Shown: positions 38,017-48,091, counted from the stretch's first letter. The stretch: DNA of 64,000 nucleotides from Novipirellula caenicola (GCF_039545035.1 NZ_BAABRO010000004.1:62001-126000); one strand, 5' to 3'. Numbers and translations are program-made. Notes: generated from the sequence alone by a model not told the origin.

Positions 38017-38985
38017 GTGAACGTATCTGAATTCCTGGAAAAGAATTTTCTCCATTTCAATGCCCGCGAAACCCTGAGTGCTGCCAAAAGCTATCGTGAA
38101 TTTGTCGCTGCCGAAAACGGCGGCAAGATGATGGTGACGCTTGCCGGGGCGATGAGCACCGGCGAATTGGGGATCTCACTGGCCGAGATGATCCGCCAAG
38201 GCAAGGTCCACGCCATCACCTGCACCGCTGCGAACCTCGAAGAGGACATCTTTAACCTTGTCGCGCATGACGAATACCGCATCATCGAAGATTGGCGAGC
38301 ATTGTCGGTCCAAGACGAAGTCAAACTACGAGACGAAGGATTCAACCGTGTCACCGACACCTGCATCCCAGAAACGGTGATGCGTCACATCGAAAGTAAA
38401 TTGCTGGTCATGTGGCAGGACGCCGCCGAGAAAAAAGAGATGCGGATGCCGGCCCAGTTCATGTTCGATCTTTTGGACGACGAAGACTTGGTCCAGCATT
38501 ACCAGATTCCACGCGAAAACAGCTGGGTCGCAGCCGCCAAAGACGCGGGGATCCCCGTCTTCGTTCCTGGACTCGAGGATTCGACGCTTGGCAACATCTA
38601 CGCCGCTCGTGTGTACGAGGGCAAAGTGGCCAACCATCAAGCGATCGCTTCGGGCACCATGCAAATGGAAAAATTGATCCATTGGTACAGCGAGACCTCC
38701 AAGCACAGCCCGATCGGGTTCTTCCAAATCGGAGGCGGCATCGCAGGCGACTTTCCGATTTGTGTGGTCCCATTGATGATCCAAGACCTGAAGCTGGACA
38801 TCCCACTATGGGCGTATTTCTGCCAGATCAGCGACGCGGTGACCAGTTTTGGTGGCTATAGCGGCGCCGTACCGAACGAGAAAATCACCTGGTGCAAACT
38901 CGAGCCAGAAGCACCTAAATTCATGGTGCAAAGCGATGCATCGATCGTCGCTCCGCTCGTGTTTGCCTATGTCCTGGAATGGTAG
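38017..38985 (+). CDS. Deoxyhypusine-synthase-like protein
   Basis: 322 residues from a GTG. The fold matches deoxyhypusine synthase: VTLAGAMSTGELGISLAEM, then CTAANLEEDIFNLVAH for the NAD site, GLEDSTLGNIY, GGGIAGDF and the catalytic-lysine region VPNEKITWCK. Lys294 aligns with the catalytic lysine of the eukaryotic enzyme. Deoxyhypusine synthases move the butylamine group of spermidine to eIF5A. Bacteria lack eIF5A, and bacterial relatives may act as homospermidine synthases or on another acceptor, so the reaction here is open. No spermidine genes adjoin it. Confidence 0.82.
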   Translation: MNVSEFLEKNFLHFNARETLSAAKSYREFVAAENGGKMMVTLAGAMSTGELGISLAEMIRQGKVHAITCTAANLEEDIFNLVAHDEYRIIEDWRALSVQDEVKLRDEGFNRVTDTCIPETVMRHIESKLLVMWQDAAEKKEMRMPAQFMFDLLDDEDLVQHYQIPRENSWVAAAKDAGIPVFVPGLEDSTLGNIYAARVYEGKVANHQAIASGTMQMEKLIHWYSETSKHSPIGFFQIGGGIAGDFPICVVPLMIQDLKLDIPLWAYFCQISDAVTSFGGYSGAVPNEKITWCKLEPEAPKFMVQSDASIVAPLVFAYVLEW

Positions 38986-39336
38986 ATTGGGGGTGGTAAA
39001 TTGGAGAGGCAAGTCGCTTTAACAAGCGACGTCCTGGCGAACGCCAATTCCCAATGCCATCTCCCTTCGCCCCAAAGGGGTGAGTTTTCAGCAACGCGAC
39101 ACAGCGAGTCGAATATCGTGAATTTGCTGCCGAACCCCACGCCAACCGAATCGCCGGGCTACAATGACGCTCACTCGCTCGCCGCTGCACCGCGGCAAGC
39201 GAGTGTCGCTGACCGGTTTTCGCAGCGTGACACCAACGATGGTGTCCAAGGTGTTTGCATCCAATTGCAACTCGCCCTGAAAACCGGTTTTGCGATTCCC
39301 CCCTCATTTCCTTCCTGGCGTTGAAAAGGTGATCCC
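38986..39336. other. Gene-free interval
   Basis: About 350 bp between two genes on the same strand. No structure was recognised. It probably carries the promoter of the oxidoreductase gene. Confidence 0.3.
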
Positions 39337-40692
39337 ATGAACCGAGCTCTGCACATCAATCGTCGACAATTACTGGCGAGTTCCCTTGCAACGGTTGCCA
39401 CAGCGGCCACAGCGAAACCGCTCTTGGCGTTATCGGCGAACGACCGAATGAAGGTGGCCTTTATCGGCGTCGGCGGTCGTGGCGGTGCCAATCTTTCGGC
39501 GATCTCGGCAAGCGGAGCGGTCGACGTAGTCGGGCTTTGCGATGTCGATTCTCGGTTTGTCGATCATGCGGCAACCCGATTCAGTGGAGCCAAAAAGTTT
39601 GCCGATTTCCGCAAGCTATACGACGCAATTGGAAACGAGATCGACGCCGTCGTCGTCAGCACGACCGAACACACGCATGCCTATGCCACGATGCCAGCGT
39701 TACAGTTAGGCAAACACGTGTATTGTGAAAAACCGCTCGCTTACAACGTGTACGAAACACGCCGCATCGCCGAAGCCGCGGCCGACGCAGGCGTGGTTAC
39801 GCAAATGGGCACACAAATCCATGCATCGGCTAACTTTCGCCGCGTGGTTGAATTGATTCAAAGCGGGGCGATTGGTGATGTCAGCGAAGCCCATGTCTGG
39901 GTATCTCGTGCATGGGGCTACCAATCTCAAGCTGATGCCACGAAGCACCGCGACCGTTTGTTCGTGAACAACCGCCCTCAAGGTGCGATGAAGCCGCCCG
40001 CTCATCTCGATTGGGACCTGTGGCTTGGCCCGGCTCCGAAGCGTCCGTTCCACGAAGTCTACTTTCCCGGCCCCAACTGGTATCGTTGGTGGGACTTTGG
40101 CAACGGCACGATGTCCGACCTTGGTTCGCACTGGAACGATCTGCCCTTTTGGGCGCTCAAACTTGATGCACCGCAGAGCGTCGAGTCGTTCGGGCTTCCG
40201 CCGCATCCCGAAATCGCGCCAGCATCGATGACGGCCGTCTATGAATATGGCCAGCGAGGCGATTTGCCGCCGGTAACGTTAACGTGGTACCAAGGGACGC
40301 ACAAACCGGAACTGTGGACACAAAACGCCATCCCTCGATGGGACAGCGGCGTTTTGTTCGTTGGCAGCAAGGGAATGCTGTTGTCCGATTATGGCAAACA
40401 TGTGCTATTGCCCGAGTCCGACTTTGCTGATTTCGAACGCCCTGAACCCTTTATCGCCGATTCGCCGGGTCATCACCAAGAATGGCTGCTTGCGTGCCGC
40501 GGCGAAGGCGAGACTGGCAGTCCATTTGCCAGCTACGCCGGCCCATTGACCGAAGCCAACCACCTTGGCAATGTGGCCTATCGTGTGGGCAAGAAAATCA
40601 TCTGGAATCGCGATACGATGGAGTGTGTGGGTTGTCCCGAAGCCGAACCTTTCCTTCGTCGCGAGCCTCGTGCAGGTTGGTCCCTGGGATAA
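39337..40692 (+). CDS. Gfo/Idh/MocA-family oxidoreductase, Tat-exported
   Basis: 451 residues. A signal-like start, [20 protein letters not shown], contains a twin-arginine pair. The NAD(P)-binding Rossmann block is [27 protein letters not shown] matches the conserved EKP motif of the family. The C-terminal half is the usual alpha/beta substrate domain ([15 protein letters not shown]-type block near residue 260). These proteins oxidise or reduce sugars and inositols; the substrate is unknown. Many planctomycete members are exported. Confidence 0.85.
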   Translation: MNRALHINRRQLLASSLATVATAATAKPLLALSANDRMKVAFIGVGGRGGANLSAISASGAVDVVGLCDVDSRFVDHAATRFSGAKKFADFRKLYDAIGNEIDAVVVSTTEHTHAYATMPALQLGKHVYCEKPLAYNVYETRRIAEAAADAGVVTQMGTQIHASANFRRVVELIQSGAIGDVSEAHVWVSRAWGYQSQADATKHRDRLFVNNRPQGAMKPPAHLDWDLWLGPAPKRPFHEVYFPGPNWYRWWDFGNGTMSDLGSHWNDLPFWALKLDAPQSVESFGLPPHPEIAPASMTAVYEYGQRGDLPPVTLTWYQGTHKPELWTQNAIPRWDSGVLFVGSKGMLLSDYGKHVLLPESDFADFERPEPFIADSPGHHQEWLLACRGEGETGSPFASYAGPLTEANHLGNVAYRVGKKIIWNRDTMECVGCPEAEPFLRREPRAGWSLG

Positions 40693-40736
40693 CGCATCCC
40701 AACTGCCCCTTTCCACGCACCCTGTGACATCGCTCG

Positions 40737-41249
40737 ATGAATATTCTCAACCATGCTCGCAGTTTAGCCGACCAACTGGCAAACCACGAGAAACGGATCG
40801 TGTTTGCCGAGAGCTGCACTGCGGGGCTGGTTTCGGCAACGTTGGCCTCGGTACCAGGCATCTCAAAATGGCTTTGCGGTTCTGCGGTGGTGTATCGCGA
40901 GCAGACCAAGACTCAGTGGTTGAACATCGCCCCGAGTTTGATTGAAAAACACACAGCGGTCAGTGCGTTGGTTACGCTCGAGTTGGCCAAGAACGTGTTG
41001 GAACAAACATCCGAAGCCGACTTGGCGGTTGCCGTAACGGGGCATCTCGGCCCAGACGCTCCGGCACAGGTCGATGGCACCATTTACGTCGGCGTGCTGT
41101 GGCGGGGCCAACGGATTGCCGATGCTGCGGTTCGCGCGGTGCGGTTAACGGCGACCGACCGGATCTCGCGACAACAAGAAGCCGCGGGGATTGTGTTGAG
41201 CGACGCCATTGAAAGTTTGGCGGCAAAGTACCCGTCTAGTTCGCAGTAG
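40737..41249 (+). CDS. pncC: Nicotinamide-nucleotide amidase, CinA C-terminal domain type
   Basis: 170 residues of stand-alone CinA-C. It has FAESCTAGLVSATLASVPG with the catalytic Ser (S24 region), YREQTKTQWL and VAVTGHLGPD. PncC deamidates nicotinamide mononucleotide to nicotinate mononucleotide in NAD salvage. The N-terminal MoaB-like domain found in full CinA is missing, which is normal for PncC. It follows the oxidoreductase by 44 bp. Confidence 0.85.
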   Translation: MNILNHARSLADQLANHEKRIVFAESCTAGLVSATLASVPGISKWLCGSAVVYREQTKTQWLNIAPSLIEKHTAVSALVTLELAKNVLEQTSEADLAVAVTGHLGPDAPAQVDGTIYVGVLWRGQRIADAAVRAVRLTATDRISRQQEAAGIVLSDAIESLAAKYPSSSQ

Positions 41250-41316
41250 TTTCCTTTGCTGCGAATCAGGGGCAACGAACGATCCCACGCGAAGCCAAAG
41301 AGCGACGAAGTCCGAT

Positions 41317-42159
41317 TTAACCGGTATTCATTCCGATTTGCAGCCCATCGGGAGCGAAGATGCTGCGTCCTCCATCGACGGGCAAACAAACGCCGGTGAC
41401 AAAATCATTTTCACACAAAAACTGAACCGCGTGGGCAATGTTCTCGGGGGCACCAATCTTGCCGACCAAGGTGCTTGCGGCGATTGATTGTTGCTGCGAT
41501 TGACTCACCTCATCCGACAACAAAACGGGGCCGGGCTGGATGCAGTTCACTCGGACTCGAGGATTGCGGTGCGCCAACTCGACCGCAAGCGAGCGAGTCA
41601 TGACCTCGATCGATCCCTTACTAGGAAAATAGGCGGCGTGATCGAGGTACGGCCGCACGGTGGCCCAATCTCCAATGTTTACGATGGATCCACCGCTAGG
41701 CTGCACCACCATCTTTAGACCGGCCGCCCGAGCGCACAAGAAAGATCCGAGTGCGTTGATCTCAAAATAACGCCGCACTTCGTCTGGCGTGATGTTTTCC
41801 AATCGTGTGGGCTGCCAAATCGCAGCCGAATTGACCAGCACATCGATGCGGCCAAATTGCGAATGCGTTTGATCAACGATGTGATCGGCCACCCCATCCT
41901 GCTGCAATGCTCCCGACGTCACGATCGCTTCGCGGCCAAATCGCTGAGTAATCTCGGCAGCTGCCTTCGCCGCATCGTCCGTGCTGGTGTTGGCGTGCAG
42001 TGCGATGCGGCACCCCAGTTGGGCCAACGCGATTGCGATCGCCCGACCGACTCGCGGGGCACCGCTGCCGGTGACCAACGCGACAGGGTTGGGACAGCCA
42101 AAAACGCGGGCAAGTGCCGATGAGTGATGCGACGCGGCCGAGGGCTCAGGTAAGGACAT
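41317..42159 (-). CDS. SDR-family reductase resembling pteridine reductase
   Basis: 280 residues. The NADP-binding motif is TGSGAPRVGRAIA (residues 30-42). Instead of the usual catalytic serine it has D164 (NIGDW), with Y177 and K181 spaced exactly as in pteridine reductase PTR1 (Asp, then Tyr after 13, then Lys after 4). FolM, the dihydromonapterin reductase, shares this Asp. A role in reduced pterin or folate metabolism is therefore likely. A generic 3-oxoacyl reductase is less likely. Confidence 0.75.
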   Translation of the reverse strand: MSLPEPSAASHHSSALARVFGCPNPVALVTGSGAPRVGRAIAIALAQLGCRIALHANTSTDDAAKAAAEITQRFGREAIVTSGALQQDGVADHIVDQTHSQFGRIDVLVNSAAIWQPTRLENITPDEVRRYFEINALGSFLCARAAGLKMVVQPSGGSIVNIGDWATVRPYLDHAAYFPSKGSIEVMTRSLAVELAHRNPRVRVNCIQPGPVLLSDEVSQSQQQSIAASTLVGKIGAPENIAHAVQFLCENDFVTGVCLPVDGGRSIFAPDGLQIGMNTG

Positions 42160-42167
42160 ACTGTTAT

Positions 42168-43199
42168 CTAGGTGACGAAGTGCGTTTTGGCTTCTCGCAA
42201 ACCCCGCAAATGATCTCGATCAAGCAGCAAGAACGGGTCCACGAGCGGACGCCATGATTCACCACGTTGCGTGATTTGCGATTCGCGAAGCGGCCCGAGT
42301 TTGTCGGCCGCCAGGGCAAGGTAAGGAATCCGTTCGGGTAAGATATCCATGATCCGGCACAGCGTGGAGTCGACGGCGGTTAAATTTTGCCCGACCAACA
42401 CCAACCCCATCGTTTTTTTTGTCCCCAGGATTGGGCCGTCACCTTCCATGCAATCAATCCCATCCACGATCGTCATCGTTCGCCCGACCGACGAATTGAT
42501 GTCGAACACCGTTTGGGGAATGCCGTTGAAATGCAGTACGTTTTTGGGCCACCCGTATTTGCATCCTGGGATCACACCGTACAGATTCTTCATCGCTCCG
42601 GTCAGCCCCATCCAATGATGCGTTTTCATCTTTGGCATGCTAACGATCAAGTCGGCTTCGATCACGGATTGCGGGAAATAAAATTGTTTTAGCGCACAGC
42701 TGCGGCCCGCGTTCTTCACCGAACGCACTTGTTGGTAATTCAAATCGGCAAACGAGAGCTTGGCATCATGCAGCGCCTCCATCACCCCCGAATCCAACAG
42801 CGCTTGCTCGGTGTCGCGAACGTGCCCAGGACCTTCGCCAACCATCACCTCCGCATTCCAGCTACGAAACACCTCCGCAGCCGCCTGGATCATCGCCGGG
42901 TGCGTCGTCATGTGGGGCGCAAGCCGCGATGGTTCAACGAGATTGGGTTTCAGCAATACCCGCTTGCCCGCAACCCACGCCGGATCAAATTCGCACGCAA
43001 TCAATCCGTCGCGAATCGTACGCACCAATTCACCATCGTATTTCTGATTCCTGGCGATAAACACCGACGAGTTCGGCTGCGAACGCTGGTTCCAATACGC
43101 AACGCCCGCAGCGCCGGCGGCCACAACGGCTCCGGACACCAGAAAACCACGACGATCCTGCTTTGACGTCGGATGGATCGGATCGCTGGAATCACTCAT
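42168..43199 (-). CDS. DUF362 protein with Tat-like signal
   Basis: 343 residues. The N-terminus SKQDRRGFLVSGAVVAAGAA has a twin-arginine Tat-like signal. The body has DUF362 blocks: VLLKPNLVEP, then MPKMKTHHWMGLTGAMKNLYG and VDGIDCMEGDGP. DUF362 proteins are largely uncharacterised; some are near iron-sulfur proteins. The start codon overlaps the stop of the upstream gene (ATGA), so translation is coupled. A longer frame to 43352 is not used. Confidence 0.85.
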   Translation of the reverse strand: MSDSSDPIHPTSKQDRRGFLVSGAVVAAGAAGVAYWNQRSQPNSSVFIARNQKYDGELVRTIRDGLIACEFDPAWVAGKRVLLKPNLVEPSRLAPHMTTHPAMIQAAAEVFRSWNAEVMVGEGPGHVRDTEQALLDSGVMEALHDAKLSFADLNYQQVRSVKNAGRSCALKQFYFPQSVIEADLIVSMPKMKTHHWMGLTGAMKNLYGVIPGCKYGWPKNVLHFNGIPQTVFDINSSVGRTMTIVDGIDCMEGDGPILGTKKTMGLVLVGQNLTAVDSTLCRIMDILPERIPYLALAADKLGPLRESQITQRGESWRPLVDPFLLLDRDHLRGLREAKTHFVT

Positions 43200-44158
43200 T
43201 GAACAGTTCCTCGGGTAGGATTCGCCAGCGACAACGGTGGCAAGTCGAGCAGAGGCGATTGATGAAACTGCGCCGCTAACATCAATTGATTTTGCCGATG
43301 CGGGTTCTCGCCCATCGCCTGCAACCGCTCGATCGCCGAGCGAAGCGGCCAATCGAATTCCAACTCAAAACCATTTTCTGAATCCCAAGCGGCCGACACC
43401 AACGCATGAATGGTCCACGTCAATGACGTCGCGGCAATGGGGCGATTCAATTCTTGTTGCAAGTAACGCACCGTGGCGTCAAGTCCCGCGGGCACCGGTG
43501 CGATACGATGCAGTGAGACAACGCACATCGCGCTAGGCAAAACATGTGCACGCAGTACCTGCCCGAGCACAAACGTGTTTCCATAGTTTGCACCTCCAGT
43601 TGGCAATTGGCGATCCAACAGCAACTGAGCCGCTTCGATCGCACGCGGATGGTTTGCCCGGTCACAATGTCGCATGGCAAGCAGCGCCATTGCGGTCGGC
43701 TCGATCCAGGAATGCGTTCCCAACACCCAAGGCCATCCGACCAATTCGGTGTCGTGCCCAATGATCTCGTTGCGAGCGATTTTCTCGCCACCAAAGCTGA
43801 GCAGGAAATCCATCCCTTTTTCGTAGGCGTCACGGCACCACGATTTCGCTTGTTCAGGCCATTGTTTTTCAAATCGTCGCCACGCGATACAGGCGAGCGA
43901 GGTAGGCCAAAACGGTCCTTTGTCATCAAGCCATACCGCTACCGAACCATTCTCGAGCTGAGAATCGAGCAGCCGCCGACATGCCTCTGCCGCAGCGCCA
44001 CGACGCTGGTACGCACATGCGGTCAGCGCCGCAAACGCAACCGACTCGGCCGACGGAGGACCTTCAGAAAGGTAACCCACGATCGGCTGCGAATCCAAAC
44101 GCTTGACCTGCTGCTCGATCCACTGGGTTGTATTCACCGAAGATGCGTTCGCTTCCAT
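43196..44158 (-). CDS. Alpha/alpha-toroid protein (prenyltransferase-like repeats)
   Basis: 320 residues from the ATG of MEANASSVNTTQW. Helical repeats such as SVAFAALTACAYQRRG, then WPTSLACIAWRRFEKQWP and WIEPTAMALLAMRHCD resemble the prenyltransferase/squalene-cyclase toroid. The cyclase DxDD and QW motifs were not seen clearly, so the catalytic role is open. Its stop overlaps the start of the DUF362 gene, so the two work together. The frame could extend to 44560, but that part is Arg/Cys-rich and overlaps the UbiD gene. Confidence 0.7.
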   Translation of the reverse strand: MEANASSVNTTQWIEQQVKRLDSQPIVGYLSEGPPSAESVAFAALTACAYQRRGAAAEACRRLLDSQLENGSVAVWLDDKGPFWPTSLACIAWRRFEKQWPEQAKSWCRDAYEKGMDFLLSFGGEKIARNEIIGHDTELVGWPWVLGTHSWIEPTAMALLAMRHCDRANHPRAIEAAQLLLDRQLPTGGANYGNTFVLGQVLRAHVLPSAMCVVSLHRIAPVPAGLDATVRYLQQELNRPIAATSLTWTIHALVSAAWDSENGFELEFDWPLRSAIERLQAMGENPHRQNQLMLAAQFHQSPLLDLPPLSLANPTRGTVQ

Positions 44159-44427
44159 GTCGCCGCCATTGGATTCGTTGGGGTTAGCCGTTTGCGATAG
44201 AGCCGGATCACGCCGAATTGCTGCATTGCGTGAAATCGCCAAAGCGTTCGCATCCCTCGATTTGGAGTGATCTCTGGATGCAAAACGCGGTACCCAAACC
44301 TCGGGTGGTTGGTACTCGAGTTCTGCAATCCTACGAATCGAGCGATAGCATGACAATACGAACGTGCGATCGCGGCATGCATCAGGCCGCCGGTGAGCCC
44401 GGTTTCGCTGAAATCCGCTCGGAAACG

Positions 44428-46287
44428 TTACAAATACTTTGCTAGCGGTCCGCCTCGTGCAGCTCGAGCATCCACTTTGGCGGTAGTTTTGGGATCTTCG
44501 ATCAACGGCGGGGCATGCGACGGTTTGACACGTGCATCGATAATGAGCGGTCCATCGCAACCCCAGTGCTTGTCAACCAGCGAAGCGTTCACTCCGGAAA
44601 CATCCACTGCGGGATTACTGCGAGTAAAGGTGGTCCACAACCAATTCGAAAGCGATGCGGCGGCAAACGCACTGTCCTCGACCAAGGTCAAAATCATCAC
44701 CCCGGCAAGCGAATCAGGGTGCCCATCGCTCTGGTACTGCTGCAACGCCTCGGCGAGTAGGGCGACTTGATTCGAATTTCGATCCGCCTCGGATGTTGAG
44801 TACTTCGGCGACTGGATTGCAAACACGCCCGGCATCACCCGGCGAGGGTGCGAAAACGGTTCCGGCAACGGAACATCGCTCGGCCACTCGGTCGCCAAGT
44901 TGCGAACCGGATCGCCCGAGGCAGCAACGACCAATTTCGAACCGCGGTTCAGCCCGCTGCCGCTGTAGTCAAGCGTGTCGATCGTGGTCCGTGTTTGAAA
45001 ATGCAAATCGCGTCGCCAATCGACGCGCTTGAGCACGTGTTGAAAAAACGGTTCGATTTGATGAATGTCCAACTGGCCTGCGGGGTCATCGGTGATCCAC
45101 AAATATTTAGCAAGTGAGAGTTGGCCGTTGCCAAGGATCGCATTGGCTTGCGTCAGCAATTCTTGTGGCTCCTGACGCTCCAAATACGGCATGTATCGTT
45201 CGCTACCGATCGCCAACAACAATGGGTGCACGCCAGCCGCATCCACGGCGTGCACCGCTTTGACTCCGGGGATCACGGTGGGAATGATGGGATCGGTCAA
45301 CTCGTGGATCAATTGACCAAACGTCGTGTCTTCCTGAGGCGGCCGGCCGACGACAGTAAACGGCCATATCGCACCCTTGCGGTGCCACACATGCTCAACA
45401 CGCATCACCGGGAACGGGTGTTCCAAACTGTAGTACCCGAGATGATCACCAAATGGGCCTTCGGGTTTCGTTCGCGACGGATCAATTGTGCCCACGATGG
45501 CAAAATCGGCATCGGCATAAACCGGAGCATGGTCGCCACGCACCATCGCGATGCGGCGACCCGACAATGCGCCCGCAAAGATCAACTCCGTCAACCCTTC
45601 GGGCAGCGGCATCACGGCGGCCAAGGTCATCGCAGGTGAACCACCCACCGTGATCGCGACACGTAGCGGTTCGTTGCGATCCAGTGCGGCGCGATGATGG
45701 ACCCCGATCCCACGATGAATTTGATAATGCAAGCCAATCTCTTGATCTGTTACGTATTGATTTCCTGAAATTTGAATTCGGTACATCCCCAGATTGACTT
45801 TCATCAGATCACCGGCTGCGGCCGGGTCCTCACTGAGCACTTGCGGCAGCGTGACAAACGCGCCCCCGTCGTCGGGCCAGCACTTTAGTTGGGGCAGCTC
45901 GGAAACACGGCACCGATTTGCCATCACCGCACCACGGGAGACCGATTTTGGCAACGTGTGTAGCGCCGTCCAAGGGACGCCAGCGTAACGCAACGGCCGT
46001 TTGGGAAGTGCCGATGGATCCAATTTCAATTCGATCAGCCGACGCACCGATTCGAGCGTGTCGCGAAACAGATACCGCGCTTGCTCTAACGTCCCGAATA
46101 AGTTCGATGCCATGGGGAACCGTGCCCCCACCACGTTCGAGAACAAGATTGCCGGTCCTCCGCGAGCGTAAACACGTCGCTGAATCTCTGCCATTTCCAG
46201 ACACGGATCGACCGGATCGGTGACCTCAATCAACCGTCCATCACGGCGTAAATCCTCGACAACATCTAGGGTGCTACGGTGCTTCAC
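44428..46287 (-). CDS. UbiD-family decarboxylase
   Basis: 619 residues. The N-terminus has ARGGPAILFSNVVGARFPMA. The active-site block is KPEGPFGDHLGYYSLEHPFP, holding the Glu residues of the UbiD family, and YRIQISGNQ and HRGIGVHHRAA bind the prenylated FMN and metal. UbiD enzymes are reversible decarboxylases that need prFMN made by UbiX. A role in quinone (menaquinone by the futalosine route) or aromatic acid metabolism is possible. It precedes the toroid protein gene on the same strand after a 269-bp gap. Confidence 0.87.
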   Translation of the reverse strand: MKHRSTLDVVEDLRRDGRLIEVTDPVDPCLEMAEIQRRVYARGGPAILFSNVVGARFPMASNLFGTLEQARYLFRDTLESVRRLIELKLDPSALPKRPLRYAGVPWTALHTLPKSVSRGAVMANRCRVSELPQLKCWPDDGGAFVTLPQVLSEDPAAAGDLMKVNLGMYRIQISGNQYVTDQEIGLHYQIHRGIGVHHRAALDRNEPLRVAITVGGSPAMTLAAVMPLPEGLTELIFAGALSGRRIAMVRGDHAPVYADADFAIVGTIDPSRTKPEGPFGDHLGYYSLEHPFPVMRVEHVWHRKGAIWPFTVVGRPPQEDTTFGQLIHELTDPIIPTVIPGVKAVHAVDAAGVHPLLLAIGSERYMPYLERQEPQELLTQANAILGNGQLSLAKYLWITDDPAGQLDIHQIEPFFQHVLKRVDWRRDLHFQTRTTIDTLDYSGSGLNRGSKLVVAASGDPVRNLATEWPSDVPLPEPFSHPRRVMPGVFAIQSPKYSTSEADRNSNQVALLAEALQQYQSDGHPDSLAGVMILTLVEDSAFAAASLSNWLWTTFTRSNPAVDVSGVNASLVDKHWGCDGPLIIDARVKPSHAPPLIEDPKTTAKVDARAARGGPLAKYL

Positions 46288-46526
46288 GATCAGCTTTCAA
46301 ATCGAGCAGAAGGGAATCTGCGGTAGTTGTAGAACAAAGGAGCAAGCCGGCGACATCCGGCGTTCAAAAAAAACGAGTGGGCCCCCTAAGATTACTGGCT
46401 AGCTAGGATAACCGGCGAGATGTCTTTAGACTAACACCGGTCGATCGCGAAACATGATCGATCGCTACCGCAGCTGCGACATGGAAAGTGCCAGCGTCCC
46501 ACAGTCTCTCAAACCCCTGAATACCG

Positions 46527-48005
46527 ATGCTTGAAAGTCTTCCTCTTCCCTCGCCCCAAGTCATCTCGTTCACCGATGCATCGGATGCGTCCACCGATGT
46601 GTTGATCGTCGGAATTTCGGGCAAGCAGCAGGATTCGCCCACACTGACTCGGCTGAACGAAGCCGGTGACGGCTGGATCGATGGCCTGCGCGAACGCAAT
46701 GCGATTTCTTGCAAACGAGGCAAGGTCAACAAGCTCGTGCCGGGGAAAAAAAATGGTCCCCCCGTTGTGCTGCTTGTGGGCACCGGCGACGACACTCGCG
46801 ATGCTCGGGTCGTCGCATTTGAAACCGCCGCAATTGCCATTCGCTCGGTCACCAGCAACGCGTTGGACCAAGTTGACATCGCGCTCGGCGAGTCCTTTGA
46901 TCCATCGACGCACGATGCAATGGTGGCTGGGGCGGTTTGTGCTTGCGAGAATTTGGCGATTTATCACTCGGATCCCAGCACGCATGTCCCCTCGACCATT
47001 CGTTTCTCGGGTATTTCACAGGACGCGATCGAGCGGGGCAAGATCCTTGGTCACGCCATGATCCAAACTCGCCGCTTGGTGAACGAGCCTGCAGGTGTCA
47101 TCTATCCTGAATCCTTTGCCGAACAGGCTCGGAAAGTGGCCGCTGCGACAGGGATGGACATCGAAGTTTGGGACGAAACGAAACTCGAAAGTGAAAATTG
47201 CCGGGCGATCCTTGCTGTGGGCAGTGGGTCGGCTCGTCCGCCGCGACTCGTGATCCTGCGTCATCAAGGCGGCGGAGACGAAGCTCCGATTGCCATCGTC
47301 GGTAAAGGCGTGACGTTTGACAGTGGCGGTTTGTCGATCAAACCCAGCGACGGCATGGTCGACATGAAATGCGACATGGCCGGTGCCGCAACGGTGCTCG
47401 GCGTGATGCAAGCGGTCGCACAGCTCGGTGTCAAACGAAACGTGATCGGTGTTTGCGGATTGGCTGAAAACATGATCAGCGGCACCAGCTACAAACTCGG
47501 GGACGTGATCAAAACTCGCAGCGGCAAGACGATTGAGATTCTGAACACCGATGCCGAAGGCCGCGTCGTGTTGGCAGACACGCTCGACGTGACTCGCGAA
47601 AATGCTCCGTCGAGCATCGTTGATTTGGCTACCCTGACCGGCGCGTGCATGGTCGCGCTGGGGATGGAGGTCGCTGGATTGATGACCAACGATCAACCAC
47701 TTTGTGATGCCGTTTCGCAGGCGGCCAAGCAAGAGGGTGAACCCGTTTGGCAGTTACCCATGTTCGAACTGTACGACGAAAAGATCAAAAGCAAGGTCGC
47801 CGACATCAAGAACGTGGGCGAAGGCCGTTGGGGCGGCGCGATCACGGCAGCCAAATTCCTCGCGAATTTTGTCGGCGATACCCCGTGGGTCCACATCGAC
47901 ATCGCGGGTCCCGCGTTTGTTGATTCGCCCAAACCCCACCGCGACGCTGGGGCCACCGGGGTGATGGTTCGCACCCTTGTCAATTGGATCGAATCCCAAG
48001 CCTAG
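46527..48005 (+). CDS. pepA: Leucyl aminopeptidase, M17 family
   Basis: 492 residues, usual for the family. The metal and active-site blocks are VGKGVTFDSGGLSIKP, then DMKCDMAGAATVLG and the signature NTDAEGRVVLADTL. It is a hexameric two-metal cytoplasmic aminopeptidase. PepA also acts as a DNA-binding accessory protein for site-specific recombination in E. coli. It diverges from ubiD and converges with cpaE. Confidence 0.95.
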   Translation: MLESLPLPSPQVISFTDASDASTDVLIVGISGKQQDSPTLTRLNEAGDGWIDGLRERNAISCKRGKVNKLVPGKKNGPPVVLLVGTGDDTRDARVVAFETAAIAIRSVTSNALDQVDIALGESFDPSTHDAMVAGAVCACENLAIYHSDPSTHVPSTIRFSGISQDAIERGKILGHAMIQTRRLVNEPAGVIYPESFAEQARKVAAATGMDIEVWDETKLESENCRAILAVGSGSARPPRLVILRHQGGGDEAPIAIVGKGVTFDSGGLSIKPSDGMVDMKCDMAGAATVLGVMQAVAQLGVKRNVIGVCGLAENMISGTSYKLGDVIKTRSGKTIEILNTDAEGRVVLADTLDVTRENAPSSIVDLATLTGACMVALGMEVAGLMTNDQPLCDAVSQAAKQEGEPVWQLPMFELYDEKIKSKVADIKNVGEGRWGGAITAAKFLANFVGDTPWVHIDIAGPAFVDSPKPHRDAGATGVMVRTLVNWIESQA

Positions 48006-48020
48006 TCTTTGGGGCGTCCG

Positions 48021-48091
48021 CCAATGCCATCTACTTTTTGTAGCGCTCCGCTACAAAGACACTTGATTCTCGCCAAAGTAGATGGCGTTGG
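48021..48091. terminator. Nested palindrome, probable bidirectional terminator
   Basis: The outer arms CCAATGCCATCTACTTT and AAAGTAGATGGCGTTGG pair with one mismatch. An inner perfect hairpin, TTTGTAGCG-ctc-CGCTACAAA, lies inside (48037-48057). The structure sits between the convergent pepA and cpaE genes. Confidence 0.65.
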
